NCBI GenBank assembly: GCA_001898505.1
Contig: MKTZ01000027.1
Location: 372,001-436,000 of the forward strand
Length of the DNA: 64,000 bases
Reading direction: 5' to 3'
Source of the DNA: Sphingobacteriales bacterium 50-39
GTDB taxonomy: Bacteria; Bacteroidota; Bacteroidia; Chitinophagales; Chitinophagaceae
Shown: piece after piece, positions 17,140-26,836 of the stretch
How positions within the stretch are numbered: the stretch's first letter is position 1
How the letters are laid out: the number at the start of each line of letters is the position of its first letter
Program-made: the position numbers and the translations under genes
The notes under the pieces: model-generated
Databases searched by the model: none
What the model saw: the letters and a program-made list of their open reading frames with translations, nothing else
What the model was told of the DNA's origin: nothing

Positions 17140-18993
17140 TTACCAGCCCGTATTTTGCACGAGCTGTTTGTCCACGTTGAGTTCCGACTGGGGGACGGGC
17201 CACAGATAGTGCTTCTTTTGGAAAATACGCGTTTCGAAAGGCGTACGCTGGAAAAAGGCCGGGTCCTGCAGGCTGGTGCCGGCATTGATATTCATGCCAT
17301 AGAAAGGACCGCCATCCGTCTGTTCGGCTATCTTCCAGCGATGGGTATCGAAGTACCGTACGTTCTCGAAAGCGAGCTCTACGCGGCGCTCCTTCCGGAT
17401 GGCATCACGCATGGCTGCCTGGCTGGCCGGGATGGGCAGATCGCTGGCTCCGGAACCATAATTGGGAACTCCTGCCCTGGTACGGATGAGGTTGAGATAT
17501 TTAAGGACATCTGGGTTGTTGGGGTCGGACTCGTTCAATGCTTCCGCATAATCCAGATAGATATTCGCCAGCCGCAGCATCACCCATGACCTGCTATTAT
17601 CACGCCATGGAGTGTTGGGGGGGAAGTTCTTTCGTACGATGTAGCCGGTGGGGGAGTAGTCGTTCCCGCCGACGCGCTTGCCCGAAGTACCTGTATAGAA
17701 CAGTTGGGTAACGACGGCTCCCGAGCTGGTGCTTGTGTTCAGCCAGGTGCTGCCGCTGTAAGTAATGCCTACATAAAAACGTGGTTCGCGGTTGCAGTAC
17801 ATATTGTAGGTGCCTGCTGTAGTATAGGCGCCGTCGCTGCCTGAAAATCCTGTTTCCACGTAGCCCGAGAGCGGATCGTTGATAGAGCGGCCATTGTCCG
17901 TAAAGTAGGCGTCCACCATTTCCTGGGTAGCGCCCAGGCCGCCGCTGGCGCGGATAGCGTCGTCACCGCCGGAATTGTAGGGGCACATCTCATACTGACG
18001 AGCGTCGATGCCGGAGCTTATACGGGCGAAGATCCACTCTTTGTTCCAATCTTTGTACATCACTTCCCGGCAGGAAAGATAAGGATCGAAGGTACCCGCG
18101 TTGGTATAGAGATCGAAAGTACCCGGCACGTACCGGTCGAGAAATGCCTTGTATGCCGCTGCGGCTGTAGCCCATTTGCCTGCATCATAGGTCTGGGGGA
18201 TCAGCTGTTCGCCGCCGCCCTTGTCCGTGACCGGGTTTTTCATCGAGGCATAGTCCGGGTTGCCATTGAAGAGCGGGCTGGCTGCCGTGAGCAGCAGCTG
18301 TCCTTTGTAAGCCATTACTACGGATCTGGACATTCTGCCCTGGTCCGAACCCGTAGTGACATCCGGGAGGTCAGCTGCTGCCTTGTCGAATTCCGAGCTG
18401 ATATAGGCAACGCAGCTGTCCATCGGCTTGCGGGCAAGTTGGACGGCAGCGAGATTTGCATCCGGTGCAATGATCTCATCACCGATGATGACCACGGGGC
18501 CGAATATGCGAACGAGGTTGTAATAATAATAGGCTCTCAGCGCCCGGGCTTCCGCGATATACTGCGCCAGCTTCTGCTGGCCGCCGGCTTTGTTGGTGAT
18601 CTCCGCACATTCACCTACGTGCTGCATGAAATAGGTAGCGTTTCGGATGGCGATATAGTAGTTGGCCCAGAAATCATTTACCCAGCCCGTAGTGGGATCC
18701 CAGGAACCTACGTTCATATAATTGCTGCCTACGAAGCTCCAGTCGTATTCCGCCTCGTCCGAACCTCCCGTCCATGGACCGCCGCCGTTGGAGCCCCCGA
18801 TAAAGCGTTGCAGCGCTTCGTCACGGACATAGGAATATACATTGGCCAGGTAATTATCCACGGTGCTCTTATGTGCAAACACCTGGTCGATCGTGATCCG
18901 GTCCTGCGGCACCTGATCCAGGTAGCCTTTCTTACAGGAGCTGAATGATAAGGCTCCCAGGACTATAAAACAAATGATATGTATCTTTTTCAT
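17140..18993 (-). CDS. SusD/RagB-family outer-membrane lipoprotein (PUL 1)
   Basis: A 617-aa surface lipoprotein (Cys20 in FSSC). It has the SusD start KKGYLDQVPQDRIT, TPR-like helices with E-A-R-A-L-R-A-Y-Y-Y-Y, and the C-terminal R-x-x-E-L-A-F-E-x-x-R-Y-F-D-x-x-R-W-K signature followed by L-W-P-V-P. It forms the lid of the SusC transporter and captures oligosaccharides. It lies 9 bp after SusC. With GH92 and the BSP peptidase in the same orientation, mannose-rich N-glycans or mannoprotein are the likely ligand (inference). Confidence 0.95.
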   Translation of the reverse strand: MKKIHIICFIVLGALSFSSCKKGYLDQVPQDRITIDQVFAHKSTVDNYLANVYSYVRDEALQRFIGGSNGGGPWTGGSDEAEYDWSFVGSNYMNVGSWDPTTGWVNDFWANYYIAIRNATYFMQHVGECAEITNKAGGQQKLAQYIAEARALRAYYYYNLVRIFGPVVIIGDEIIAPDANLAAVQLARKPMDSCVAYISSEFDKAAADLPDVTTGSDQGRMSRSVVMAYKGQLLLTAASPLFNGNPDYASMKNPVTDKGGGEQLIPQTYDAGKWATAAAAYKAFLDRYVPGTFDLYTNAGTFDPYLSCREVMYKDWNKEWIFARISSGIDARQYEMCPYNSGGDDAIRASGGLGATQEMVDAYFTDNGRSINDPLSGYVETGFSGSDGAYTTAGTYNMYCNREPRFYVGITYSGSTWLNTSTSSGAVVTQLFYTGTSGKRVGGNDYSPTGYIVRKNFPPNTPWRDNSRSWVMLRLANIYLDYAEALNESDPNNPDVLKYLNLIRTRAGVPNYGSGASDLPIPASQAAMRDAIRKERRVELAFENVRYFDTHRWKIAEQTDGGPFYGMNINAGTSLQDPAFFQRTPFETRIFQKKHYLWPVPQSELNVDKQLVQNTGW

Positions 18994-19002
18994 CTTGATG
19001 GA

Positions 19003-22000
19003 TTAAAAGGTTAATGTAAGACCCAGTGAGTACGCAGCTACCTGCGGATACTTGACACCGTTGGATGTGTTCAGCTCCACATCCCACAATTTGAACTTGC
19101 TGAAAGTGGCCAGGTTGGTGCCTATGAAATACAATCTGGCTCCCTGTACGCCGAACCTTTTGAAGGTGTTGGCGGGGAAGGTATAGGCAAATTCCGCCGT
19201 CCTCACCTTGAGGAAGCTGGCGTCCTGTACCCACCAGCTGCTGAGCTGGTTGTTGTTAGCGTTGGCGGGGCCTCCATATCCCAGGCGGGGATAGAAGGGA
19301 TGCGGGTTGGTGGTTCCCGGTGTCCACCTGTCCGTGATGATAGCATACGCATTGCCTTCGCCACCGTCGCCGGAGAAGGGTTTGATGCTATTGCCGTCCA
19401 GTACGATTTGAGCGTGGGCCTGTCCCTGGAGGAAGGCGCCGAGCGAGAATCCTTTGTAAGCTACATTGAAGCCGAAGCCATAGAGGATGGTGGGTACGTC
19501 GCCGCTGCTGATCGGCACCTGATCATAGGCGTCGATGACGCCGTCCCCGTTGATGTCCTTGAACTTGATATCTCCTGGACGGACTTCGCCAAATGTCTGT
19601 TGGGGCGAGTTGAGGATCTCGGCAGAGTCTTTGAAGAGACCCTGAGCTACGTATCCCCACCTAGTGAGCACCGAATGGCCCTTCGAATTCAACCAGGGAT
19701 ATTTCTGATCCGGCTGGTCGGTGGAGATGACTTTATTGCGGGCATAGGTAAAGGTTCCCTGGAGAGAGAGCTTAACGTTTTCGCCTAAGCGCATGCTATG
19801 AGTCAAACTGACGTCTATACCGCCGTTGTCGACGATGCCGAGGTTGCCATTGGGGGCCTGTGTAAGACCAACGAATTCAGGCACCGACTGTCTGTGCAGG
19901 AATATCCCCGTCCTATGTTCTTTAAAGAAATCTACTTGTAAGTTCATGCCGTGCAGCAAGTTCATTTCGAAGCCAAGGTTCGTCTTATGCGAGGTCTCCC
20001 AGGTCAGGTTCACGCCGTAGTTGGAGATATTGATCCCGCCAAAGCCGTTCCTTGTCTCTCCGAAGGTATATCCGTCCGCGCCTGTATTGACCTGATCCAG
20101 GTAGGCGAAGCGATAGGTGGTGCCATTGATGGTAATGTTGCTATTACCCACCTTACCGTCCGAGAAACGCAGTTTCAACATCTGGATAGCGCCCTTCAGG
20201 GGTTCGAAGAATTTTTCATTGGAGACCACCCAGCCCAGGCCGTATGAGGGGAAGAACCCGTAACGGCGGGAAGGGGCGAAGTTCTCGGAGCCATTGTAGC
20301 CGAAGTTATATTCGGCGAAATACCTGTCGTTAAATGAATAGGTGACACGGCCTGCGAGACCTCTTGTACGATAGGGTATCGAACTGGTGAAGTCGCCGGC
20401 AAAGGCATCCACGAATTCGCTTTGGTTGTATAACAGGAGGGCGCCTACCCGGTGTCGTCCCAATGCCGTGTCGTAGTTGAGGGCCGACTCTGTATAGACC
20501 CGGCGATTGCCACCGTTGAAACGGGTATAGGTCAGGTTGTTGGTGCCGTTGTAGGTGAGGAACAGATTAAGTGATCCATCCGGGTTGCGGCCGTTGGCGA
20601 TGTAGTCGTCCTGGCGCTTGCCATGGCTGATACCCAGTTCGCTGAAGTTGTCGAAGGAGAACATGGTAGTAAAGGAGAGCCCTGGTACCAGCATGCCCAG
20701 TTGCTGACGCAATCGGATATTGGAAAAGAGCTGCGTCTTATAGTCGTTGGCATAGCCTGATTTGGCTGCCGCATCGAAGGGGTTGCGGAAGCCGCCGTTG
20801 GGGTTTCTGCCGGAGGTAGTATCGCCCGGATAGGTCAGGGGCAGTTCCACCGGTGGCATATCCATCACCGATTGGAAGATAGATTGCGTAGGTGTATTGT
20901 TGGGGTCAGTCGGATTGAACCCCGGTCCGATGCCCGGGTAAGAACCATTGCTGTAATAGCCCTGCAGTCCCAGCTCCAGCGCTGTCGTGGAGGTCACGCG
21001 GAGGTTGAGATTGCTGGTGAAGTTGAAGCGGGAGTATCCGATGCCGCTGTGGTAGGGCTGTGCCGGATCCGATCTGAAAAAGCCGTCCTCGTCATAATAT
21101 CCAAGGGAAACGTAGTAGGTCGCCGCCTGCGATCCGCCGTTGACGTTCATGGATACCTTCCGATTGCTACCCCTTTTTTTGAATACCGCATTCATCCAAT
21201 CGACATTAGGATAGAGGTAAGGGTCTTTCCCTGCTGCCGTGCTGTCGATATAATCCTGGTCGTATTTAGGAGTGCCGCCGCGGGTGGTCAGGGCTTCGTT
21301 GGCCATTTTCATGTAGGTGAGGCCATCCGTCAGCTTGGGAACTTTGGTAAAGGTTGTGATGCCCTCCTGTACGTCGAAGTTGAAGCGGGGTTTGCCTGCC
21401 TTGCCCTGGCGGGTGGTGATGAGCACAACGCCATTGGCGCCGCGTACACCATATACCGCAGTGGCCGACGCATCTTTCAGGATGCTGAAGGAGGCGATGT
21501 CATCGTAGTTCAGATTGCTCATGGACCTTTCCACGCCGTCGATGAGGATCAGGGGTCTGGAATCGTTGAGGGAGGCTATGCCACGGATCCAGAGGTCGGC
21601 GTCGTCGTGTCCCGGCTCCCCCTGGCGTTGTACCGCTACCAGGCCGCCCAGGCGACCTGCCAGGCCGGCCGAGACATTGGCGATCGGTTGTTTGAGGTCT
21701 TCTACATTTACGGTGGACTGTGCACCAATCTGGCTGATCTTACGCTGTTTGCCATAGCCCACCACCACCACTTCGTTCTGGTTGCCTGCCTCGGCATCCA
21801 GGAAGATCTCCAGCGAGAGGCTGTTGTTGATCGAGGTAGCCTGTGTTACATAGCCGATGTGGGAAAAACGCAGCTGCTGTTTGTTGTTATCCAGCGTAAT
21901 GGAAAATTTTCCTGTGGTGTCAGTCGCTGTGCCTCTTCGGATGCCTACCACCTCCACGGTGACATCCGAAATGGGTTTGTTCAGCTTGTCATAAACCACC

Positions 22001-22131
22001 CCCCTGATGGTAACGGTTTGAGCAGATACGGAGCCACTCAACAGGACCAGGGAAAGGAAGAACGATGGGATAAGGAAATAAGGCTTCCTTAAGGCCAAAG
22101 CAATAGCATTAGCCAATTTTCTTGACTTCAT
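19003..22131 (-). CDS. SusC/RagA TonB-dependent outer-membrane transporter (PUL 1)
   Basis: A 1042-aa TonB-dependent transporter. Order: signal peptide (to ~38), carboxypeptidase-regulatory-like domain (~42-115, IRGVVYDKLNKPISDVTV), TonB-box/plug start NEVVVVGYGKQRK (~119-131), plug with L-I-L-I-D-G-V-E and G-V-R-G-A-N-G-V-V-L-I-T-T, then a 22-strand barrel to the end. No STN domain is present, so it is not expected to signal to an ECF sigma factor. It precedes SusD by 9 bp. A LacI-type palindrome lies upstream at 22197-22210. Confidence 0.96.
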   Translation of the reverse strand: MKSRKLANAIALALRKPYFLIPSFFLSLVLLSGSVSAQTVTIRGVVYDKLNKPISDVTVEVVGIRRGTATDTTGKFSITLDNNKQQLRFSHIGYVTQATSINNSLSLEIFLDAEAGNQNEVVVVGYGKQRKISQIGAQSTVNVEDLKQPIANVSAGLAGRLGGLVAVQRQGEPGHDDADLWIRGIASLNDSRPLILIDGVERSMSNLNYDDIASFSILKDASATAVYGVRGANGVVLITTRQGKAGKPRFNFDVQEGITTFTKVPKLTDGLTYMKMANEALTTRGGTPKYDQDYIDSTAAGKDPYLYPNVDWMNAVFKKRGSNRKVSMNVNGGSQAATYYVSLGYYDEDGFFRSDPAQPYHSGIGYSRFNFTSNLNLRVTSTTALELGLQGYYSNGSYPGIGPGFNPTDPNNTPTQSIFQSVMDMPPVELPLTYPGDTTSGRNPNGGFRNPFDAAAKSGYANDYKTQLFSNIRLRQQLGMLVPGLSFTTMFSFDNFSELGISHGKRQDDYIANGRNPDGSLNLFLTYNGTNNLTYTRFNGGNRRVYTESALNYDTALGRHRVGALLLYNQSEFVDAFAGDFTSSIPYRTRGLAGRVTYSFNDRYFAEYNFGYNGSENFAPSRRYGFFPSYGLGWVVSNEKFFEPLKGAIQMLKLRFSDGKVGNSNITINGTTYRFAYLDQVNTGADGYTFGETRNGFGGINISNYGVNLTWETSHKTNLGFEMNLLHGMNLQVDFFKEHRTGIFLHRQSVPEFVGLTQAPNGNLGIVDNGGIDVSLTHSMRLGENVKLSLQGTFTYARNKVISTDQPDQKYPWLNSKGHSVLTRWGYVAQGLFKDSAEILNSPQQTFGEVRPGDIKFKDINGDGVIDAYDQVPISSGDVPTILYGFGFNVAYKGFSLGAFLQGQAHAQIVLDGNSIKPFSGDGGEGNAYAIITDRWTPGTTNPHPFYPRLGYGGPANANNNQLSSWWVQDASFLKVRTAEFAYTFPANTFKRFGVQGARLYFIGTNLATFSKFKLWDVELNTSNGVKYPQVAAYSLGLTLTF

Positions 22132-22196
22132 AAGTGCTTGTTTTGGTTTTGTGGCGAAAAAAAGGTTTATAGTTTTCCGCCGGTTAATTCATATGT

Positions 22197-22210
22197 CTAA
22201 ATCGTTTTAG
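22197..22210 (-). promoter_or_regulatory. Possible LacI/GalR-type operator upstream of PUL 1 susC
   Basis: The plus strand reads ctaaatcgttttag, a 14-bp palindrome around a central CG with one mismatched pair, resembling the LacI/GalR operator form. It is 66 bp upstream of the SusC start and 27 bp after the BSP stop, where a SusC promoter would be. No LacI-family gene is in the window, so the assignment is tentative. Confidence 0.35.
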
Positions 22211-22236
22211 CAAGATCAAAAAAAAAGAGGGCACGA

Positions 22237-22950
22237 CTATTTATAGTTCAACTCAAGGGCCGGATGCTTTGCATATTCATCCCAAAGCTCATCCACTGTC
22301 CGCCCTGTCAGCTTCACCCAAAGCCTGGGTGTATATTTTCCGTCCCGCATGGCTTTGTCCAGATCGTCTACTATCTTTTTGTACTTGTTCTTTTCCACCC
22401 ACAGGAGGAATCTTGCCGTCACCCGATAGGCGTCCTTATAGCTCTGACCGGGTCTGTAATCCGGGAGGAACCATTTGGCGCCTTTGTTATTCACGCCGTA
22501 TACATATCGCACATAGTCCGCGATGCCTTCTGTAAGCCATCCCGGCTCGCCGTCCTTGTAATCCTGTACTACGTGCATCACTTCGTGGGTCACCACGTCG
22601 ACGTCTTGTGGATAGCGTTTCATCCAGGCCGGATTAAAACGGGCCACTCCATTGCCTGTCTCTGCCACCGCCTTGTAGGCCGTGTCGATGAAGATGCCCA
22701 CCTTCGTCAGCGAATTCTTATTGAACCTATCCACCATTTGGGGATAGACGGTGAAGAAGACATTGATCATATTCTGTCTTGTCACCGAGTCGAAGCGGGC
22801 ATCGTTGCCGGTGAAAATGAGCGAATACCTGTCGTGTACCAGCGAGTCGCCCATTATTATTTTTGGTTGGGCCGGGCCTTGCGGCTGGGCCCAACCTTTT
22901 ACGGAAGTCAGAACAAATAGGGTAAGCGCGAATAATCTGCGGTTTTTCAT
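22237..22950 (-). CDS. Basic secretory protein-type zinc metallopeptidase
   Basis: A 237-aa secreted protein (signal to ~21, KGWAQ) of the basic secretory protein family, known from plants, fungi and Bacteroidota. HEVMH at 122-126 supplies the zinc ligands and catalytic Glu, followed by the family hallmark GEPGWLTEGIADYVRY (~134-149). The C-terminal helices end in a LWDEYAKHP motif. It lies 7 bp after the GH92 gene, so both are likely co-transcribed, coupling proteolysis with alpha-mannosidase action on glycoprotein (inference). Confidence 0.88.
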   Translation of the reverse strand: MKNRRLFALTLFVLTSVKGWAQPQGPAQPKIIMGDSLVHDRYSLIFTGNDARFDSVTRQNMINVFFTVYPQMVDRFNKNSLTKVGIFIDTAYKAVAETGNGVARFNPAWMKRYPQDVDVVTHEVMHVVQDYKDGEPGWLTEGIADYVRYVYGVNNKGAKWFLPDYRPGQSYKDAYRVTARFLLWVEKNKYKKIVDDLDKAMRDGKYTPRLWVKLTGRTVDELWDEYAKHPALELNYK

Positions 22951-22957
22951 TTTTAAC

Positions 22958-25252
22958 TTAGGGTTTTTCCTTGTCGGTGGAAAACGAGTACGGATAAGCG
23001 CTGGCTTCCGTCCCTCTGCTCTTATTGGGGACGGCGTTCAAAGACAGATCGAGCCGGCCTCCTTTCTGAATGTCGAAGTGGGAGATCCAGTTCTTTCCAT
23101 ATGCCTGACCATTCAGGGTGGCGTTGTCGATGTACAGATTTTTTTCGCTGCTGGCCGATGCATTGATCACGAAAGTCTTACCATTCTCCAGGTAGATAGT
23201 TGCTTTTTTGAAAAGGGGTGTGCCTAGTACATACTGATCCGTACCCGGGCAGACCGAATAAAAGCCGAGGGCTGAAAATACGTACCAGGCCGAGGTCTGG
23301 CCGTTGTCCTCGTCACCACAATATCCATCGGGAGTGGCTTTGTACAATTTGCGCATGGATTCTCTCACCCAGTACTGAGCTTTCCAGGGCTGGCCGGCAT
23401 AATTGTACAGATAGATCATGTGCTGTATGGGCTGGTTGCCGTGGGCATACTGGCCCATGCCTGCTATCTGCATTTCCCTGATCTCATGGATCACGCCGCC
23501 ATAATAGCTGTCGTCGAAGGTGGGAGGCATGATAAAGATGGAATCCAGCATTTGTACAAATGTCTTTTTGCCACCCATCAGATCGATGAGACCTTGTATA
23601 TCGTGGAATACGCTCCAGCTGTAGTGCCAGCTATTCCCTTCCGTAAATGCGTCGCCCCATTTGAAGGGGGAAAAGGGGGATTGGAAGCTGCCATCCTGGT
23701 TCTTGCCACGCATGAGCTTATGTTCCGGATCAAAAAGGTTTTTATAATTCTGGCAACGCTGGGCGTACAGCTTCAGCTCTTCCGCGGGACGGCCCAGGGC
23801 CTTGCCCAGCTTGTAGATGGTGAAGTCGTCATAGGCATACTCTAACGTCCGTGCGGCGTTCTCATTTATCTTGACATCATAAGGAACATATCCCAGTTTG
23901 TTATAGTAAGCCACGCCATCACGACCCACGGCGGGTATGGGGCCTTCGTTGTTGGCATCCTTCAGCAATGCTTCGTACAGGGTATTGATATCGTACCCTC
24001 TTAGTCCTTTCAGGTAGGCATCCGCCACTATAGAGGCCGAGTTATTGCCGATCATTACGCTCCTGTAACCCGGGCTCGACCATTCGGGCAGCCATCCGCC
24101 TTCTTTATAGTCGTTGATGAGGCCCTCTTGCATCTCCTTGTTGATAGAGGGATAGACCAGGTTGAGGAAGGGGTATAAAGCGCGGAAGGTATCCCAGAAG
24201 CCCGTGCCGGCAAAAAGATATCCGGGTTCCACCTTGCCATTGTAGGGGCTATAGTGGACGATCTTTCCGCTGGCGTCTTTTTCATAAAGCTTCAAGGGGA
24301 AGAACAGCATCCGGTAGAGGCAGGAATAAAAAGTACGTACCTGGTCGATCGTGCCGCCTTCTACCAGTATGCGGCTGAGCGTTTTGTTCCAGATGTCCCG
24401 GCCTTTGGCGGCGACGGATTCCAGGGTTGCGTGGTCTGTCTCCTTTAAATTCTGTTCTGCTTGTTCGATGCTGATAAAGGAGGAGGATACCCTGGCGTTG
24501 ACGACGGAGCCACGGGCAGGCGCGCTGAACTGTACGATGGCGCCAACGTGTTTGTCATGCAGCTCCAATGAGTCTTTAAGGTTACGGCCAGACCACGTCT
24601 GCTGAGAAAGGAAGGGTTTATCAAAGACGACGACGAAGTAATTTTTGAAATTCTTCGCCACCCCGCCGCTGTTGCGCGTGGAATAACCCACTATCTTATT
24701 TTCCGAAGGTATCACTTTGATGTATGACTCTTTATCGTAAGCATCGATCACTACGAATGCGCTATCCGTCTTTGCGAACGTGAACCGGAAGCAGGCGGAG
24801 CGTTCCGTGGGCGCTATCTCTGTCGTCACATCATAGTCTGCCAGGTACACGCTGTAGTAGTACGGCTTTACCACTTCCGCCAGATGCGAGAACCAGGATT
24901 CGCGGTCATTCTCCGTGATACGCAGACCCGTCACCGGCATTAAAGAAAACTCGCCATAGTCATTCATCCAGGGTGAGGGCTGATGGGTTTGTTTAAAGCC
25001 CTTGATCTTATTGGCCGTATAAGTATACTGCCAGCCATCACCCATCCTGCCCGTCTGGGGCGTCCAGAAATTCATGCCCCATGGAAGGGCGATAGAAGGA
25101 TACGTATTTCCGCTTGAAAGATCGCTTGTAGATTGGGTCCCCATAAGCGGGTTGACGTAATCTACGGGATCTGTTACTTTAGTGACCATTTGGCCCTTTG
25201 CCCTAGTCAAGAAGGCTGCTGGCAAGAGCAGCGCTAAAAGGAATCTTTTCAT
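22958..25252 (-). CDS. GH92 alpha-mannosidase
   Basis: A 764-aa secreted exo-alpha-mannosidase (signal to ~20). GH92 enzymes are calcium-dependent inverting alpha-mannosidases acting on N-glycans and yeast mannan. Visible signatures: N-terminal GTQST..GNTYPSIALPWGMNFW, GFWDTFRALYP (~351-361), GGWLPEWS (~385-392), general acid Glu538 in EGNSWHYSW, and the base Asp647/Asp649 in GDEDNGQTSAWYVFSALGFY. The length is typical. It is the first gene of PUL 1, divergent from a histidine kinase 144 bp away. The specific linkage (1,2/1,3/1,4/1,6) cannot be read from sequence. Confidence 0.96.
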   Translation of the reverse strand: MKRFLLALLLPAAFLTRAKGQMVTKVTDPVDYVNPLMGTQSTSDLSSGNTYPSIALPWGMNFWTPQTGRMGDGWQYTYTANKIKGFKQTHQPSPWMNDYGEFSLMPVTGLRITENDRESWFSHLAEVVKPYYYSVYLADYDVTTEIAPTERSACFRFTFAKTDSAFVVIDAYDKESYIKVIPSENKIVGYSTRNSGGVAKNFKNYFVVVFDKPFLSQQTWSGRNLKDSLELHDKHVGAIVQFSAPARGSVVNARVSSSFISIEQAEQNLKETDHATLESVAAKGRDIWNKTLSRILVEGGTIDQVRTFYSCLYRMLFFPLKLYEKDASGKIVHYSPYNGKVEPGYLFAGTGFWDTFRALYPFLNLVYPSINKEMQEGLINDYKEGGWLPEWSSPGYRSVMIGNNSASIVADAYLKGLRGYDINTLYEALLKDANNEGPIPAVGRDGVAYYNKLGYVPYDVKINENAARTLEYAYDDFTIYKLGKALGRPAEELKLYAQRCQNYKNLFDPEHKLMRGKNQDGSFQSPFSPFKWGDAFTEGNSWHYSWSVFHDIQGLIDLMGGKKTFVQMLDSIFIMPPTFDDSYYGGVIHEIREMQIAGMGQYAHGNQPIQHMIYLYNYAGQPWKAQYWVRESMRKLYKATPDGYCGDEDNGQTSAWYVFSALGFYSVCPGTDQYVLGTPLFKKATIYLENGKTFVINASASSEKNLYIDNATLNGQAYGKNWISHFDIQKGGRLDLSLNAVPNKSRGTEASAYPYSFSTDKEKP

Positions 25253-25303
25253 GCCTGGTGATTTATTTAGGGCGAAATAAAGGTATTTACCTCATACGCG
25301 GCA

Positions 25304-25332
25304 TGTTGTCAACAAACATTAAATGGAATGTT
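25304..25332. promoter_or_regulatory. Inverted repeats in the divergent GH92/histidine-kinase region
   Basis: The 144-bp gap holds overlapping dyads: tgttg-t-caaca (25304-25314) and aacatt-aaatgg-aatgtt (25315-25332). Just beyond them, the minus strand at 25285-25278 reads TACCTTTA, near the -7 consensus, for GH92. The dyads could bind the adjacent response regulator or another factor. Confidence 0.3.
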
Positions 25333-25396
25333 AACGAATATTAAACGTGTTGAGTAGAAATTTTTTTTGCATAAGGTAAATTTCGAATAACTTGGG

Positions 25397-26827
25397 ATGG
25401 GGATGAAGTATACTACTACTGCACATAAGATCATCGCTGTCGTCAGCCTGCTGGTACTTTCATCCGTACAGTTCTTTCTGCTATACAATACCTACGAGCT
25501 GAAGAACGATCATTATTATCTCAAGGAGCTGGGTATTATCAATACCGACTATATGGCGGCCATACGGAACGACAAGATCATACCCGGCGGGCAGCGGATA
25601 GTGGATGGATATGTTTACCGGAATATGCAGGAGCTGGAACGGCGTCATGATGAGGACATGCCGGGGTTCGACCTGCTGAAGCAGAAAGTATGCGACAGCG
25701 CATTTGCGTCCCTTCGAAAGGCGAGCAATATCGACAGCATACTACAAAGCATCATTAAAAATCACAATCTCAACCGGCAGCTGGAATATGCGCTTCTCGT
25801 CGAGTCCATCGACATCGCATTTCAAAGCAACAAGTATGTAAATCTTTATAACAAGAAGGAGAAATATGATCATATCGACCCTTCTATCCAATATCCCTAT
25901 GGCGTCCGGATCGACGGTACCCTGCAGGATATATCGGGCAACAACCTGGCTACCTATCTTGCCGTCACCAGCCCCATGGACCACAGCTATGGCGCCAGTT
26001 TCAGCCTTCACGTAGATATCATCAACAGGCGGCTGACGATACTGAAGCTGATGATGCCTACTTTCCTTTTGTCGCTGGTGTCCATCGCCATTGTGGTGCT
26101 GCTCTTCTTTATTACCTTTCGCAACTGGCTCCGGCAGAAAAAGCTGTCCGAGATGAAATCCGACTTTATCAACAGCATCACGCATGAGTTCAATACCCCG
26201 CTGTCGGCCATCATTGTCGCCAACAAGACCATGCAGAATGAAAAGATCATTTCCAATAAGGAGAGCATCCGGCCATTGACGGAAGTGGTACAGCGGCAGA
26301 CCGATCGGCTACGCACCCTTATCAACCAGGTGCTCGAGATCACCACCATGAACAAGATCCCTTTGCAAAAGGAGGAGCAATCTATCCACCGATTGCTGGA
26401 GGAGATCCTGCTGGATTACAGGCTCAAGCTTTCCGGTGTCAATGCTCAATTCTGTCTGCAGAAGCATGCGCACAGGGATACTGTTATGCTGGACAAATTC
26501 TGGTTTACCACTATATTTTTGAACCTTTTTGACAATGCCATCAAATACAATGTCAGGGATGATAAGCAGATCACCGTCACTACGGATGATGACCGGAAGG
26601 GTATTACGATCATTATCGAGGACAACGGCATCGGGATGACGCCGGAGATATGCAAGCATGCGTTCGATAAGTTTTACAGGGATATGAAGAACAACAGTAG
26701 TCAGGTGAAGGGGCTGGGGTTGGGGCTGTTTTATGTAAAGCAGGCGGTGGATGCGCATGGGTGGAAGATCGAGGTGTTGAGCACCGAAGGGGAGGGCAGT
26801 ACATTTATTATTAGTATTCCTTTATAA
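25397..26827 (+). CDS. Transmembrane sensor histidine kinase (OmpR-type system)
   Basis: A 476-aa inner-membrane kinase: TM helix ~11-31, periplasmic sensor ~32-218, TM ~219-241, HisKA with His263 (SITHEFNTPLS), and HATPase with N-box NLFDNAIKYN, G1 DNGIGM and G2 GLGLGLFYVKQ. All catalytic motifs are intact. The architecture resembles RprX-type kinases of Bacteroides. The response-regulator gene follows after 9 bp. The periplasmic domain has no named fold I recognise. Its start lies 144 bp from the divergent GH92 gene, so it may respond to conditions relevant to PUL 1, though this is only positional evidence. Confidence 0.93.
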   Translation: MGMKYTTTAHKIIAVVSLLVLSSVQFFLLYNTYELKNDHYYLKELGIINTDYMAAIRNDKIIPGGQRIVDGYVYRNMQELERRHDEDMPGFDLLKQKVCDSAFASLRKASNIDSILQSIIKNHNLNRQLEYALLVESIDIAFQSNKYVNLYNKKEKYDHIDPSIQYPYGVRIDGTLQDISGNNLATYLAVTSPMDHSYGASFSLHVDIINRRLTILKLMMPTFLLSLVSIAIVVLLFFITFRNWLRQKKLSEMKSDFINSITHEFNTPLSAIIVANKTMQNEKIISNKESIRPLTEVVQRQTDRLRTLINQVLEITTMNKIPLQKEEQSIHRLLEEILLDYRLKLSGVNAQFCLQKHAHRDTVMLDKFWFTTIFLNLFDNAIKYNVRDDKQITVTTDDDRKGITIIIEDNGIGMTPEICKHAFDKFYRDMKNNSSQVKGLGLGLFYVKQAVDAHGWKIEVLSTEGEGSTFIISIPL

Positions 26828-26836
26828 TTTCGGACC

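Noticed and set aside
17109-17285. N-terminal extension of the DUF1735 lipoprotein
   Set aside because: It overlaps the SusD gene and moves the lipobox far from the N-terminus; ATG 17108 gives a normal signal.
20872-22092. 406-codon open frame antisense to PUL 1 susC
   Set aside because: It is the complement of a well-supported SusC reading frame; the translation has no signal, domain or sensible composition and is explained by GC-rich codon bias.
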